This document shows, one piece after another, positions 1-9,603 of a DNA stretch of 38,905 bases. The DNA is from an uncultured Pseudorhodobacter sp. (lineage in GTDB: Bacteria; Pseudomonadota; Alphaproteobacteria; Rhodobacterales; Rhodobacteraceae). Where the stretch lies: contig CAJXWJ010000032.1 in the NCBI GenBank assembly GCA_913062925.1, positions 1 to 38,905 on the forward strand, in the 5' to 3' direction. Position numbers and translations under genes: made by a program. The notes beneath the pieces are model-generated. The model saw only the letters and a program-made list of their open reading frames with translations. It was not told where the DNA came from and ran no database searches. How positions within the stretch are numbered: the stretch's first letter is position 1; each line of letters starts with the position of its first letter.

Positions 1-2032
1 CACTCTCGGCCTCAAGCACGGTAAAGCCGCGCATCCGCAGGGCGCGGCTGGCGAAAGCGCGCACCGGCGCCTCGTCTTCTACCAACAGCACCACGCCATC
101 GCCTTGTCGGACAAGCTGTGGCTTTGCAGGCTTTGCCGGGCTGGCGCGCTCTTCGCCTTGGTAAATCGGGAAATACAGCTGGAAACTGCTGCCCTTACCC
201 TCGGTCGAATCGACAAAAATATAGCCGCCCGATTGTTTGACAATGCCGTAAGCGGTGGAAAGCCCGAGTCCCGTGCCCTCACCGACGCGTTTGGTGGTGA
301 AAAATGGCTCGAAAATCTTGGTAAGCCGGTCTGAAGGGATGCCGCAGCCGCTGTCGGTGACCCGAATCACCGCGTAATCGCCGGCGGGCACAACAGCGCG
401 GTCGCGGTGCAAATCATCAATCAGATGCAGCGCTTGGGTGTCGATCCCGATGGTGCCCCCCGACGGCATCGCATCGCGCGCATTGACGACAAGGTTCATA
501 ATCACCTGTTCCAATTGGCGTTTATCGGCGCGAATAGCCCCAAGCTGGGCGGCATGCGAGAGCTGCAACTTCACCCGTTCGCCCACCAATCGGTTCAGCA
601 AATGCGTCAGATCCGAGAGCACATCCGCCAGATCCAAACGCTCGGGCTTCAGCGTTTGCTTGCGCGAAAACGCCAGCAACTGCCCGACCAAGGCCGCAGC
701 ACGATTGGCATTTTGGTGAATTTGTATCAAATCAGAATATTCGGGATCTTCGCTTTTGTGGCGCAGCAGTAAAAGGTCGCAATGGCCTGAAATTGCCGTG
801 AGAAGATTGTTGAAATCATGGGCCACGCCCCCTGCAAGCTGGCCAATCGCTTGCATTTTCTGGCTTTGCACAAATTGCGCCTCAAGGGTTTTCAAGGCAG
901 TGGCGTCTTGCAAAACTGCCAGCACGCTGGGGCGACCGGCCTCCACGATCCGGCGCAGGGTGACTTGCAAAAACACCTCGCCCTCCAGATTGCGGGCGCG
1001 CAAAACCTCGGCCCCGCTGGGCAGCTGCTCAGAGGCGACATCGGCCAGCCAATCGGCCACCGGCCTGCCCAAACCGTCAAACAGCTCGTGAATAGGCGCC
1101 GGCCCTTCACTCAGCTGCAAAAACTCGCGCGCGCATTTATTGGCCTGCAACAGCGTGCCTTTGGTGTCAAATTTTAGCAAAGCCACCGGAAGATGTTCAA
1201 AATCAGCAAGCGACGCCGCTGTGGGCTGGCCCGTGAACACCGGCAGCAGGTAGATTTCGCGCCGCTCGCCCAAGCCCTCTACCTCGGCAAAAACCGCGCG
1301 AATGGCACCGTTGATCGAGGCCACCTCCATCTCTTCACCCGAGCGCAGGATCTGGCTGCCAAAGACCTGATCCAGCCGCTTTGGCCGCCCCCCCAGCAAG
1401 CGCCGCATCGCGTCATTGCTGAACAAAATTACGCCGGCACGGTTGGCGGTCAGCATCGGCAGGCTGAGCGCCTCGGCCCCGCGCCCAAGGCTGCCACGCT
1501 CGGAAAAATCCTCCAGCCGCCACAGATAGCTTTGCGCGGTGATGCGATGCACCGAAAGCCGGGTTTGCCCCTTTTGCGTCGTCACATCCTCGCGCGCGGC
1601 GCCCTGGCTGTTGGCACGGCTTTGCAACCGATACAGCACCGCCGAGGGGGCGGCAAAATGGTCCTTAAGCGCTGCCAGAATCGTCCCGCCGTCACTTGCG
1701 CCAAAACGGGCAGTGGCGGCTTGGTTTTGAAAGCCAACCTGTCCGAAAGCATCGGTTGTAAAACAGGGGGTTGCGTCATGTTCCAGCAGCTGGCCCAAGC
1801 GCCGTTCTTCGCTGCGTTTGCGCCAAAGCCCAAGGCGCCGCGCCCCCTGTTGCAGCAGCGCCACCACCAGCAAGATCGCCGCCGCTGTGCCAAAGCCAAG
1901 CGTCCAAAACCCCTCGCCAAAAGCTGCCACAGCCGCAAGCGCCAAGGCCAAAACCCCCAGCACCAAGGGCCCGCGCAGCATCAGCGCCGGCGGCCTGGCC
2001 TTATCTGCCAAGCGAAGTTGCGAACCTGCCAC
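1..2032 (-). CDS. cckA: Hybrid sensor histidine kinase CckA (C-terminus cut by window edge)
   Basis: Membrane-bound hybrid kinase that heads the CckA-ChpT-CtrA phosphorelay. About 677 codons are present. Near the N-terminus two hydrophobic segments (about residues 20-40 and 45-62) form a hairpin in the membrane. A PAS-like region follows, then the phosphoacceptor box GGVAHDFNNLLTAISGH with the His near residue 405, an ATPase domain with GEGTGLGLSTAYGIVKQ near 580, and the start of a receiver domain (VVLLVEDE near 646). The H-box and G-box wording is typical of CckA rather than of a general hybrid kinase. The start chosen is GTG at 2032, because a GGAGG lies 5 bases upstream; no in-frame ATG does as well. 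The rest of the receiver, including the phosphorylated Asp, is outside the window. A CtrA box lies about 50 bases upstream. Identity is from motifs only. Confidence 0.9.
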   Translation of the reverse strand, partial: MAGSQLRLADKARPPALMLRGPLVLGVLALALAAVAAFGEGFWTLGFGTAAAILLVVALLQQGARRLGLWRKRSEERRLGQLLEHDATPCFTTDAFGQVGFQNQAATARFGASDGGTILAALKDHFAAPSAVLYRLQSRANSQGAAREDVTTQKGQTRLSVHRITAQSYLWRLEDFSERGSLGRGAEALSLPMLTANRAGVILFSNDAMRRLLGGRPKRLDQVFGSQILRSGEEMEVASINGAIRAVFAEVEGLGERREIYLLPVFTGQPTAASLADFEHLPVALLKFDTKGTLLQANKCAREFLQLSEGPAPIHELFDGLGRPVADWLADVASEQLPSGAEVLRARNLEGEVFLQVTLRRIVEAGRPSVLAVLQDATALKTLEAQFVQSQKMQAIGQLAGGVAHDFNNLLTAISGHCDLLLLRHKSEDPEYSDLIQIHQNANRAAALVGQLLAFSRKQTLKPERLDLADVLSDLTHLLNRLVGERVKLQLSHAAQLGAIRADKRQLEQVIMNLVVNARDAMPSGGTIGIDTQALHLIDDLHRDRAVVPAGDYAVIRVTDSGCGIPSDRLTKIFEPFFTTKRVGEGTGLGLSTAYGIVKQSGGYIFVDSTEGKGSSFQLYFPIYQGEERASPAKPAKPQLVRQGDGVVLLVEDEAPVRAFASRALRMRGFTVLEAES

Positions 2033-2081
2033 ATATCCCTCCAACAGGAGCCCAGTTTGACGCAGTTAAACAGCCGAATAG

Positions 2082-2096
2082 TTAACCCAAGCTTAA
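2082..2096 (-). promoter_or_regulatory. CtrA-binding box upstream of cckA
   Basis: TTAA (2082-2085), seven bases, TTAA (2093-2096): an exact match to the full CtrA consensus TTAA-N7-TTAA. It lies about 50 bases upstream of the GTG start of cckA, in the 94-base gap after the rsmB-like gene. A further TTAA half-site is at 2066-2069. The motif match is seen directly; binding is inferred. Confidence 0.65.
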
Positions 2097-2126
2097 CCGC
2101 GGCCCTGTCGGTCGCATAATAAAATT

Positions 2127-3302
2127 TTAGCTGCCAGATATGCCGCCAGATTGGGGCGGCAAAAGCTGGGCCACAAAAAACCCATCCGCACCGCTTAAAG
2201 GGCTGAAACGGCGTTGCATTTTACAAGTCCAGCCGCTGTGACGCTGCAAAAACGCCGCGATTTGAGCCTCGTTTTCCGCCGCAAGCATCGAGCAGGTGGC
2301 ATAGGCCAAAACGCCATCAGGCGCGAGCATCGCAGCGGTTTGATCCAGAATCTGGGCTTGAATCGCCAAAACTTCGGTCAAGCGCGCCTCTGTCAGCGCC
2401 CATTTTCCCTGCGGATCACGGCGCCAGCTGCCCGAGCCAGAGCAAGGAACATCCGTCAAGATCAGATCATAAGGCTTTGTTTTGGAGAAACTCTCGACGA
2501 TTTTCAGCCGCGCGCCCGCCCGCTCTGCCCGCGCGGGCAAATCGCGCATCCGACGCGGATCGCGATCATGGGCTTCCAGTGAGATCTGCGCCTTTGCTGC
2601 CATCGCCAAGGCCTTGCCGCCGCCACCGCAGCAAAAATCCAGGACCCGCTGCCCGTCATGCAAATCCAGCGTGTCGATCACGGCTTGGCTAGAGGCGTCT
2701 TGCAGCTCAACCAATCCCTCAAGATATGCAGCTGAGGCATTGATTTTACGCGGATTTTCCAAAACAATCAGACAGGCCGATGCCAGATCAGAAACCTGTG
2801 CAATCACCCCGTCAGCGGCCAAAACCGCCATCGCCTCGCTGCGGGTCGTCTTTGCCAAATTGACCCGCAAAAACACCGGAGCCCGCTTGCGCATCGCTTG
2901 CATCACCGCGGTGAAATCCGCGCCAAGACTGTCACGCAGTGGCTGGGCCAACCAGCTTGGGCAATCAAGCGCCGCTGCGTCCTCGGGCTCTGTCGCAACC
3001 TCACTGGCCAGCACCACGCCTGGCGCATGGCCCTGCCCGCAAAACAAGGCTTCAATGTCTTGACCTGCCGCCCGGGCGCCGCCCAAGATCAGTCCACGGC
3101 CAGTTTCAGAGCCACCCAAAGCCGCAAAAGAGGCTTTGCAGCGCAGTGCGTCATAGACCAGATCGCGCACCGCATGCCGGTCGCCCGAGCCCGCAAAACG
3201 GCTGGCGCGGCCCCAATTGGTCAGCGCCTGTTCGGCGGCAGATCCGGCCAGAATACGGTCTAAAACCTCGATCGCGGCAGAGAGACGGGCTTGCGGGGTC
3301 AT
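2127..3302 (-). CDS. rsmB: 16S rRNA (cytosine-5) methyltransferase, RsmB/NOP2 family
   Basis: Cytoplasmic SAM-dependent methyltransferase of 391 residues that would make m5C in rRNA. The C-terminal half carries the Rossmann SAM site (VLDFCCGGGGKALAMAA), then motif IV DVPCSGSGSWRRDP and motif VI YATCSM. Their two cysteines are the release and nucleophile residues of this family. The N-terminal part is weakly conserved, as expected for the NusB-like RNA-binding extension. The reading frame stays open upstream to 3617, but the start at 3302 (MTPQARL) fits the family length, and the longer form would run into exoD. It lies upstream of cckA on the same strand with a 94-base gap and is divergent from exoD. 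RsmB is the closest assignment; another m5C target within the RsmB/RsmF family cannot be excluded. Confidence 0.85.
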   Translation of the reverse strand: MTPQARLSAAIEVLDRILAGSAAEQALTNWGRASRFAGSGDRHAVRDLVYDALRCKASFAALGGSETGRGLILGGARAAGQDIEALFCGQGHAPGVVLASEVATEPEDAAALDCPSWLAQPLRDSLGADFTAVMQAMRKRAPVFLRVNLAKTTRSEAMAVLAADGVIAQVSDLASACLIVLENPRKINASAAYLEGLVELQDASSQAVIDTLDLHDGQRVLDFCCGGGGKALAMAAKAQISLEAHDRDPRRMRDLPARAERAGARLKIVESFSKTKPYDLILTDVPCSGSGSWRRDPQGKWALTEARLTEVLAIQAQILDQTAAMLAPDGVLAYATCSMLAAENEAQIAAFLQRHSGWTCKMQRRFSPLSGADGFFVAQLLPPQSGGISGS

Positions 3303-3423
3303 CGGATCACTTTCTGCCGGAAGAAGGCCTGTTTGCAGCCCCCTGCCTATAGCGATGAAAAAAATCCTGCAACAGGCCGCATTTCCCCTCGCAATCGTTA
3401 CATTCATCGCCCATCTGTGTCGC

Positions 3424-4044
3424 ATGACTGGCGTGACCCCAAACCGATCCCTGCCGTTTTCGCAAAACCTGCTGGCGCAATTGCACGGCGGCAAGAGCGA
3501 GCGCATTTCGCTGCAAGAGCTGCTGGACGGGGTGAAAACCCATGCCCGAGCAACGCTTATGATTTTGTTTTCGCTTCCAAATCTTGTTCCAAGCATTCCG
3601 GGCATGTCGGCAATCACCGGCCTGCCCTTGCTGTTTTTGGCCGTTCAGATGATGATGGGAAATAATGTCTGGCTGCCGCATTTCATCGCCTCGCGCAGCT
3701 TTTTGCGCAGTGATTTGCTGCGCTTGATCAACCGTTTGCTGCCCTATTTGCAACGGGTCGAGCGGGTTTTGCAGCCGCGCCAGCTGATTTTATCGCGCCC
3801 AACGGTGCTGCAAGTGATCGGTTTGATCTGCGTGGTGCTGTCTGTGCTGATCGCCTTACCGATTCCCTTGGGCAATTTCCTGCCCGCCGTGGCGATCATT
3901 CTGTTCAGCCTTGGCACGCTCGAGGCGGACGGTGTGTTCATTATCGCAGGCTTTGTCACCGCAATCGCCTCGGTCTTGTTTATAACCGTGTTTTATTGGG
4001 GGGTGATTATGGCGGTGCTGCGGATGATGGGCCACGCAGCTTAA
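3424..4044 (+). CDS. exoD: Exopolysaccharide synthesis ExoD family membrane protein
   Basis: Integral membrane protein of 206 residues matching the ExoD family. ExoD was named from rhizobial exopolysaccharide mutants; its biochemical role is not settled. Visible features are the early LFSLPNLVPSIPGMSAITGLPLLFLAVQMMMG stretch (given here only to mark the first hydrophobic region), a basic middle (about residues 75-105), and three later hydrophobic segments including IPLGNFLPA and the family-like FSLGTLEADG. The start is uncertain: ATG 3424 gives the usual length of about 200 residues, whereas ATG 3355 in the same frame adds 23 residues. Neither has a clear Shine-Dalgarno. It is divergent from rsmB and convergent with guaB. 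Confidence 0.8.
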   Translation: MTGVTPNRSLPFSQNLLAQLHGGKSERISLQELLDGVKTHARATLMILFSLPNLVPSIPGMSAITGLPLLFLAVQMMMGNNVWLPHFIASRSFLRSDLLRLINRLLPYLQRVERVLQPRQLILSRPTVLQVIGLICVVLSVLIALPIPLGNFLPAVAIILFSLGTLEADGVFIIAGFVTAIASVLFITVFYWGVIMAVLRMMGHAA

Positions 4045-4056
4045 CGCCGCGTGGCC
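4030..4056. terminator. Hairpin between convergent exoD and guaB
   Basis: A perfect 8-base inverted repeat, GGCCACGC (4030-4037) and GCGTGGCC (4049-4056), with an 11-base loop spans the exoD stop codon and the gap to guaB. No T-run follows on either strand, so this is a candidate bidirectional stop signal only. Confidence 0.4.
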
Positions 4057-4062
4057 AAAGGC

Positions 4063-5562
<1,500 letters not shown>

Positions 5563-5651
5563 TCACCGATTGTCAGGCTTTGCAAGACCCATTCGCCCCC
5601 TTGCGGGCAAAATTGATCCCTTGCAGACTGCGGCAAAACCGGGGGGCGCCG

Positions 5652-6344
5652 ATGCGGGTCGCGATTGTCGAGAATACCAGATTCACCCATCACGGCCAGA
5701 TTGGCGTGGCGCTGCACGAGGCGGGGGCGATGATCGACCTTTACCGGCCATGGGCGGATGGGCTTTTGCCCGAGGCGGGTAGTTTCGACGCGCTGGTGGT
5801 CTTTGGCGGCGAGCAAAACGCCTTGGCCGATGCCACCCACCCCTATCTGCCCGCCCTTGGCGCGCTGATGCAGGCGGCGGCGTTGTCGGGCAAGGCCACA
5901 CTTGGCATTTGCCTTGGCTCGCAGATCCTTGCGCGTGGCGCAGGCGCGCAAAACCACATCGGCACCGCGCCAGAATTTGGCTGGTGCGCCGTTGATCTGA
6001 CACCCGAGGGCGCTGCCGACCCTTTGCTGTCGCATCTGCCAGCGCGCTTTGATATTTTCGAATGGCACTCGGACACCTTCACCCTGCCGCAAGGCGCGGT
6101 TGCTTTGGCGCGCAGTGATGTGGCGCTGCAAAGCTACCGGATTGGCCGCGCAGGCTATGCCACCCAGTTTCACTTCGAGGCCAGCCGCGCCGTGGTGCGC
6201 CGCTGGATCGACAGCTTTGGCCCCTATTTGCAGGCGCAGCAGCCCAGCTTTTTGGCCGATCACCCGCAGCTGGCCGAAACCCATGGCGTCGCCGCCGATG
6301 CCCACGGGCTTGCCATCGCGCGGGCTTGGGTGGCGCTGATCTAA
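5652..6344 (+). CDS. Class I glutamine amidotransferase-like protein
   Basis: A free-standing class I (triad) glutamine amidotransferase domain of 230 residues. The nucleophile elbow is GICLGSQ with Cys87, and the His-Glu pair is in QFHFEA (His174, Glu176), so the triad is intact. No synthase domain is attached, unlike GuaA. Proteins of this type hydrolyse glutamine or gamma-glutamyl compounds; the true substrate cannot be read from the sequence. The start at ATG 5652 (MRVAIVEN) is where the family begins; upstream in-frame codons have no homology-like content. It is divergent from guaB and overlaps the end of the TDT carrier gene by a few bases. Confidence 0.8.
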   Translation: MRVAIVENTRFTHHGQIGVALHEAGAMIDLYRPWADGLLPEAGSFDALVVFGGEQNALADATHPYLPALGALMQAAALSGKATLGICLGSQILARGAGAQNHIGTAPEFGWCAVDLTPEGAADPLLSHLPARFDIFEWHSDTFTLPQGAVALARSDVALQSYRIGRAGYATQFHFEASRAVVRRWIDSFGPYLQAQQPSFLADHPQLAETHGVAADAHGLAIARAWVALI

Positions 6345-7360
6345 GCCTCTGCGGCGTTGGTCTTGGCCGCGAGTGCCCCCGTCGCCCACATCTTCACCAC
6401 CCGAACCCCGATCATCGGGATCAGCGCAGCAGCCAGCAGCAAAACCACCATCCCTGCTTCGGCCCAATGCCCGCCGAGTGAGATCAGCGCCGCCGCATAA
6501 GAGGCCAGCGGAAAGGTGAAACTGCCCCAAAGCGGCGAAAACCCCGAAGCCGTCAGCCACCGCGCGCTGAGCAGCAGGCTGGCGAAGATCACCGCGCCAA
6601 AGCTGGCAAAGCTATAGGCCAGCAGATCTTGGCCCAAGCCATGCGCCACGGTGGCAAAAAGTGCCGCTGGCGCCAGATGAATGGCCAGCATCGGGCGCAG
6701 TGGCGCGGGTGGGATCCTTGCGATCAGCTGCGCCAAAGACACGCCCCAAATCGCCGCGGCAACCGGCATCACCGCCCAAAGAATGCCCTGCGCCACCCCC
6801 TCAAACCCCATCGACACCGCCGAAACCGCCCCAACGATAAAGCCGACAAAGCTCAGATGCCAAGCCGGTGTCACCACCCGCCCCTCGGCAGGCAGGCCAA
6901 GCCAAACCTTGATCCACAGCCCCGCAAGCGCCAGATGCAGCGCCAGCCCCAGCCCCAGCACCCCCGCCGCAAGCGCTGGCGCATAGGGTGCCAGCACCGC
7001 CGCCGATGCCATCACCCCCATGCTGGCGGTGGCATAGCCCGCGCGCCCGGGCAGCACCCGCATGTCTTCCAAAACCACCGCAGGCCTGCGCGCCACCTTG
7101 ACGGCAAGTGCTGCCAGCGCAAAGCAAAACACCGCCAAAATCGCCCCCAAAGCCGCCTCTGCCAGCCCGGCCTCAAGCCCCAACCAGCCCAAGCCCCGCC
7201 GCGCCGCCAAACCCAGGCCCAAAAGCCCCAGCAGCGCCGAAAACACCGCAGGCGGCGTGCGCGCAAACAGCTTGGGCTTGCGCGGCGGGAACTCGGGTGC
7301 TGGAAAGCTTTTGGGGCGTCGCGCCAAACGCGGGGTCAAATCAGGCGGGGTCTGGGTCAT
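6341..7360 (-). CDS. TDT/SLAC1-family membrane transporter (TehA-like)
   Basis: Membrane protein of 339 residues with about ten hydrophobic segments after a polar, proline-rich N-terminus (MTQTPPDLTPRLARRP). The pattern, with many short Ala/Leu/Gly helices and the early GRAGYATASMGVMA-like segment, fits the tellurite-resistance/dicarboxylate (TDT, SLAC1) family. The substrate is unknown; the tehA name refers to resistance in E. coli and need not hold here. The start at 7360 is preceded by GGAG at a spacing of six bases, better than ATG 7384. The stop overlaps that of the convergent amidotransferase gene. Confidence 0.7.
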   Translation of the reverse strand: MTQTPPDLTPRLARRPKSFPAPEFPPRKPKLFARTPPAVFSALLGLLGLGLAARRGLGWLGLEAGLAEAALGAILAVFCFALAALAVKVARRPAVVLEDMRVLPGRAGYATASMGVMASAAVLAPYAPALAAGVLGLGLALHLALAGLWIKVWLGLPAEGRVVTPAWHLSFVGFIVGAVSAVSMGFEGVAQGILWAVMPVAAAIWGVSLAQLIARIPPAPLRPMLAIHLAPAALFATVAHGLGQDLLAYSFASFGAVIFASLLLSARWLTASGFSPLWGSFTFPLASYAAALISLGGHWAEAGMVVLLLAAALIPMIGVRVVKMWATGALAAKTNAAEA

Positions 7361-7409
7361 CGCACACTCCATGCTTTGCCCCATTCACCACGCCAAGAAG
7401 GTAAAGCGC

Positions 7410-7421
7410 AAGCGGCCGCTT
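7410..7421. repeat. 12-base perfect palindrome (AAGCGGCCGCTT)
   Basis: A perfect 12-base palindrome lies next to the larger hairpin at 7441-7479, in the gap between the phyH-like and TDT genes. It may be part of the same dispersed intergenic element or a second hairpin in the phyH 3' region. No copy was seen elsewhere in this window. Confidence 0.35.
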
Positions 7422-7440
7422 CGCCGCAGGCGAGGCTGAC

Positions 7441-7479
7441 GCCCGTTTGACGCGGGCTCGATGCCCGCGCCAAACGGCC
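7441..7479 (-). terminator. Long GC hairpin downstream of the phyH-like gene
   Basis: Two 17-base arms (7441-7457 and 7463-7479) pair with two mismatches around a 5-base loop, starting 2 bases past the stop of the dioxygenase gene. This is the strongest hairpin in this part of the window and would terminate or stabilise that transcript. No U-run follows, so a stabilising or repeat-element role is equally possible. Confidence 0.5.
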
Positions 7480-7481
7480 CC

Positions 7482-8270
7482 CTAGCCGCGCAAGACCGGA
7501 AACCAATCCTCGCGCAGCCGCTGCCCTGCGACCATGCCATGATCGGGATAGGGCGGCGAGGTGCGCCCCGGCCGCTCGACATAGCGCGCATCCTCCCCGA
7601 GCAGGCGCAAGGAAAACGCCCGCCTGCGCGCGCCCGCCTCATTGCCACGCGCGCCGTGCAGGGTGCGGTAGTGAAAGGCCACCGCATCGCCCGGCTCCAT
7701 CTCCCATTCCAGCACCCGCATGCCCTCGGCATCGGGATCGGGCACCGGCATATAGGCATCGGGGTTGGGATAAAACGCGGTCTCGGCCAGCCAGCGCGTC
7801 GGCAGCACATCCTTTTCCCAAAGATGCGAGCCCGCAACACAGCGCAAAGACGCCTGCGTCACCCGGTCCAGTGGCGACCAAAACGACACGGTTTGCGCGC
7901 CTTGCACAAAATAATAGGGCCCGTCGCTGTGCCACGGCGTCGGCTTGGCGGTGCCGGGCTCTTTGACCAGCACATGATCGTGAAACATCTGCACCCGCTC
8001 TGACTGCATCAAAGCCGCAGCCACTTCCGCCACATCCGAGCCTTTGATCACCCGCTCGAATTCAGGGATGCGCTGCCAGTTGCAATAATCGTCAAAGAAC
8101 CGCCCCGCCTCGCCAGGTTTCAGGTTTTCGGCCGCATAGGGTCCGGGCTCGGCCATATTGCGCGCCACCCCTGCCCGCAGATCCTCGACCCAATCGGCCC
8201 AAAGCCCCTTGACCAACACCGCCCCGTCGCGCTGAAACGCGGCCACCGTCGCCTCGCTGAGCTTTACCAT
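7482..8270 (-). CDS. Phytanoyl-CoA dioxygenase (PhyH) family Fe(II)/2-oxoglutarate oxygenase
   Basis: Cytoplasmic non-haem iron oxygenase of 262 residues. The metal triad is visible: HSD in TPWHSDGPYY (His114, Asp116) and the distal His205 in YRTLHGARGN, followed by an arginine cluster (about 215-217) that would hold 2-oxoglutarate. WSPLDRVTQASLRCVAGSH is the usual PhyH central strand, in which the S/G-H pair frames the substrate. The start at 8270 (MVKLSEATV) has a GGGGGAGGG four bases upstream and is preferred over the open frame to 8384. The gene stands alone, divergent from the LacI gene. PhyH members in marine alphaproteobacteria act on many small molecules, so no substrate is proposed. 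Confidence 0.85.
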   Translation of the reverse strand: MVKLSEATVAAFQRDGAVLVKGLWADWVEDLRAGVARNMAEPGPYAAENLKPGEAGRFFDDYCNWQRIPEFERVIKGSDVAEVAAALMQSERVQMFHDHVLVKEPGTAKPTPWHSDGPYYFVQGAQTVSFWSPLDRVTQASLRCVAGSHLWEKDVLPTRWLAETAFYPNPDAYMPVPDPDAEGMRVLEWEMEPGDAVAFHYRTLHGARGNEAGARRRAFSLRLLGEDARYVERPGRTSPPYPDHGMVAGQRLREDWFPVLRG

Positions 8271-8450
8271 CGCACCCTCCCCCTCTGTGATGAAACCTTT
8301 ATGGCAAAGACCCAAAGCCCGCGCAACCGCGCGCGCCAAAGCCTCTGATTTAAACCGCTTTGGCCGATACCACCCCACCAGCAAGCCGCTGTAAAAGCAT
8401 CCTTTCCCCGAGTTTTTTGCGATTAAGCCTGCCCAAGCGCCTCAAACACT

Positions 8451-8479
8451 TTGACCGCGCCGCCGACTGCGGCTAGTCT
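8451..8479 (+). promoter_or_regulatory. Candidate sigma-70 promoter for lacI-glk
   Basis: TTGACC (8451-8456), a 17-base spacer and TAGTCT (8474-8479) lie about 50 bases upstream of the lacI-family ATG. The rest of the 258-base gap to the phyH-like gene (8271-8528) shows no clear operator palindrome or second gene. Confidence 0.45.
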
Positions 8480-8528
8480 TCGGCGCAAATCACGCTGAAC
8501 CCTGCAATCCTTGTTTCATTTGGGCGCT

Positions 8529-9557
8529 ATGAACCTTAAAGAATTGGCGCTAAAGTTGAACCTGTCGCCCACAACCGTCAGTCGGGCCTTGAATGGCTAC
8601 CCCGAGGTAAATGCCGCTACCCGCGAGCGTATTCTTGCCGCCGCCAAACGCCACAATTACCGCCCCAATACCCGTGCGATCCGGCTGGCCACAGGGCGGG
8701 CCATGGCGGTGGGCCATGTGTTTCCAGTGGCCACGAAATCCGAGATCATGAACCCGATCTTTGCCGATTTCATCGCAGGCGCGGGCGAGGTTTACACCAC
8801 CAACGGCTATGACATGCTGCTTTCGGTGGTCTCGGATGCGGCAGAAACGCAAAGCTATCACGATCTGAAATTGCGCGGCGCAGTTGATGGCGTGATCATC
8901 CATGCGGTGCGCAGTTCGGATGATCGCATCAAAACCCTGTTGCAGCTTGGGCTTCCCTTTGTTTCGCACGGGCGTGCAACCTCGGTTGACCTGCCCTATT
9001 CTTGGGTCGATGTGAACAACCGCCGCGCGTTTTTGCGCGCCACCGAATTTTTGCTGGATCTGGCACATCAGCGCATTGGTCTGATCAACGGCAAAGAGGA
9101 TCTGGATTTCGCGCTGCGCCGCCGGATGGGCTATCTCGAGGCGCTGTCGGCGCGCGCAATCGCACAAGACCCTGCGCTGATGTTCACGGGCGAGCTGACC
9201 GAACATGCAGGCTATCTGGCCGCCAGCACCATGCTGGCTTTGCCGCAGCCCCCCACCGCCTTTGTCTGCGCCTCGATGCTTTCGGGCATGGGCGCGCGCC
9301 GCGCAATCGAGGCGCGCGGGCTGGTGATGGGGCGTGATGTCTCGGTGATCATCTTTGACGATGAACTCAGCTATCTGCGCAATGGCGAAGATCTGCCGAT
9401 TTTCACCGCCACGCGGTCTTCGGTGCGGCTGGCGGGGCAATTGGCGGCACAGATGCTGCTGGATCTGATCGCAGACCCCGCTTCTGCGCCGCAAAACCGC
9501 CTGCTTGAAGCCGATCTGATTTTGGGGCAATCCACTGGCCCCGCCCCGCGCACATAA
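8529..9557 (+). CDS. LacI-family transcriptional regulator
   Basis: Sugar-type repressor of 342 residues. The N-terminal helix-turn-helix (MNLKELALKLNLSPTTVSRA, residues 1-20) with the hinge-helix region NTRAIRLATGRA is followed by a periplasmic-binding-protein-like effector domain (about 60-335). ATG 8529 is preferred; an upstream TTG at 8511 in the same frame would put six extra residues before the standard HTH start. It lies 46 bases before glk on the same strand, so it probably controls glk and perhaps sugar genes elsewhere. It resembles AglR-type regulators of alpha-glucoside uptake, but no transport genes are present here, so the effector is unknown. Confidence 0.9.
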   Translation: MNLKELALKLNLSPTTVSRALNGYPEVNAATRERILAAAKRHNYRPNTRAIRLATGRAMAVGHVFPVATKSEIMNPIFADFIAGAGEVYTTNGYDMLLSVVSDAAETQSYHDLKLRGAVDGVIIHAVRSSDDRIKTLLQLGLPFVSHGRATSVDLPYSWVDVNNRRAFLRATEFLLDLAHQRIGLINGKEDLDFALRRRMGYLEALSARAIAQDPALMFTGELTEHAGYLAASTMLALPQPPTAFVCASMLSGMGARRAIEARGLVMGRDVSVIIFDDELSYLRNGEDLPIFTATRSSVRLAGQLAAQMLLDLIADPASAPQNRLLEADLILGQSTGPAPRT

Positions 9558-9603
9558 CCCTTCGATTCCCCCGTTAGAAACAGCCAAGCCTTCAGGTGCC
9601 CCT

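Noticed and set aside
1193-2119. 308-codon plus-strand ORF at the left end
   Set aside because: It is antisense to the PAS and membrane part of cckA, and its product is low complexity without a domain.
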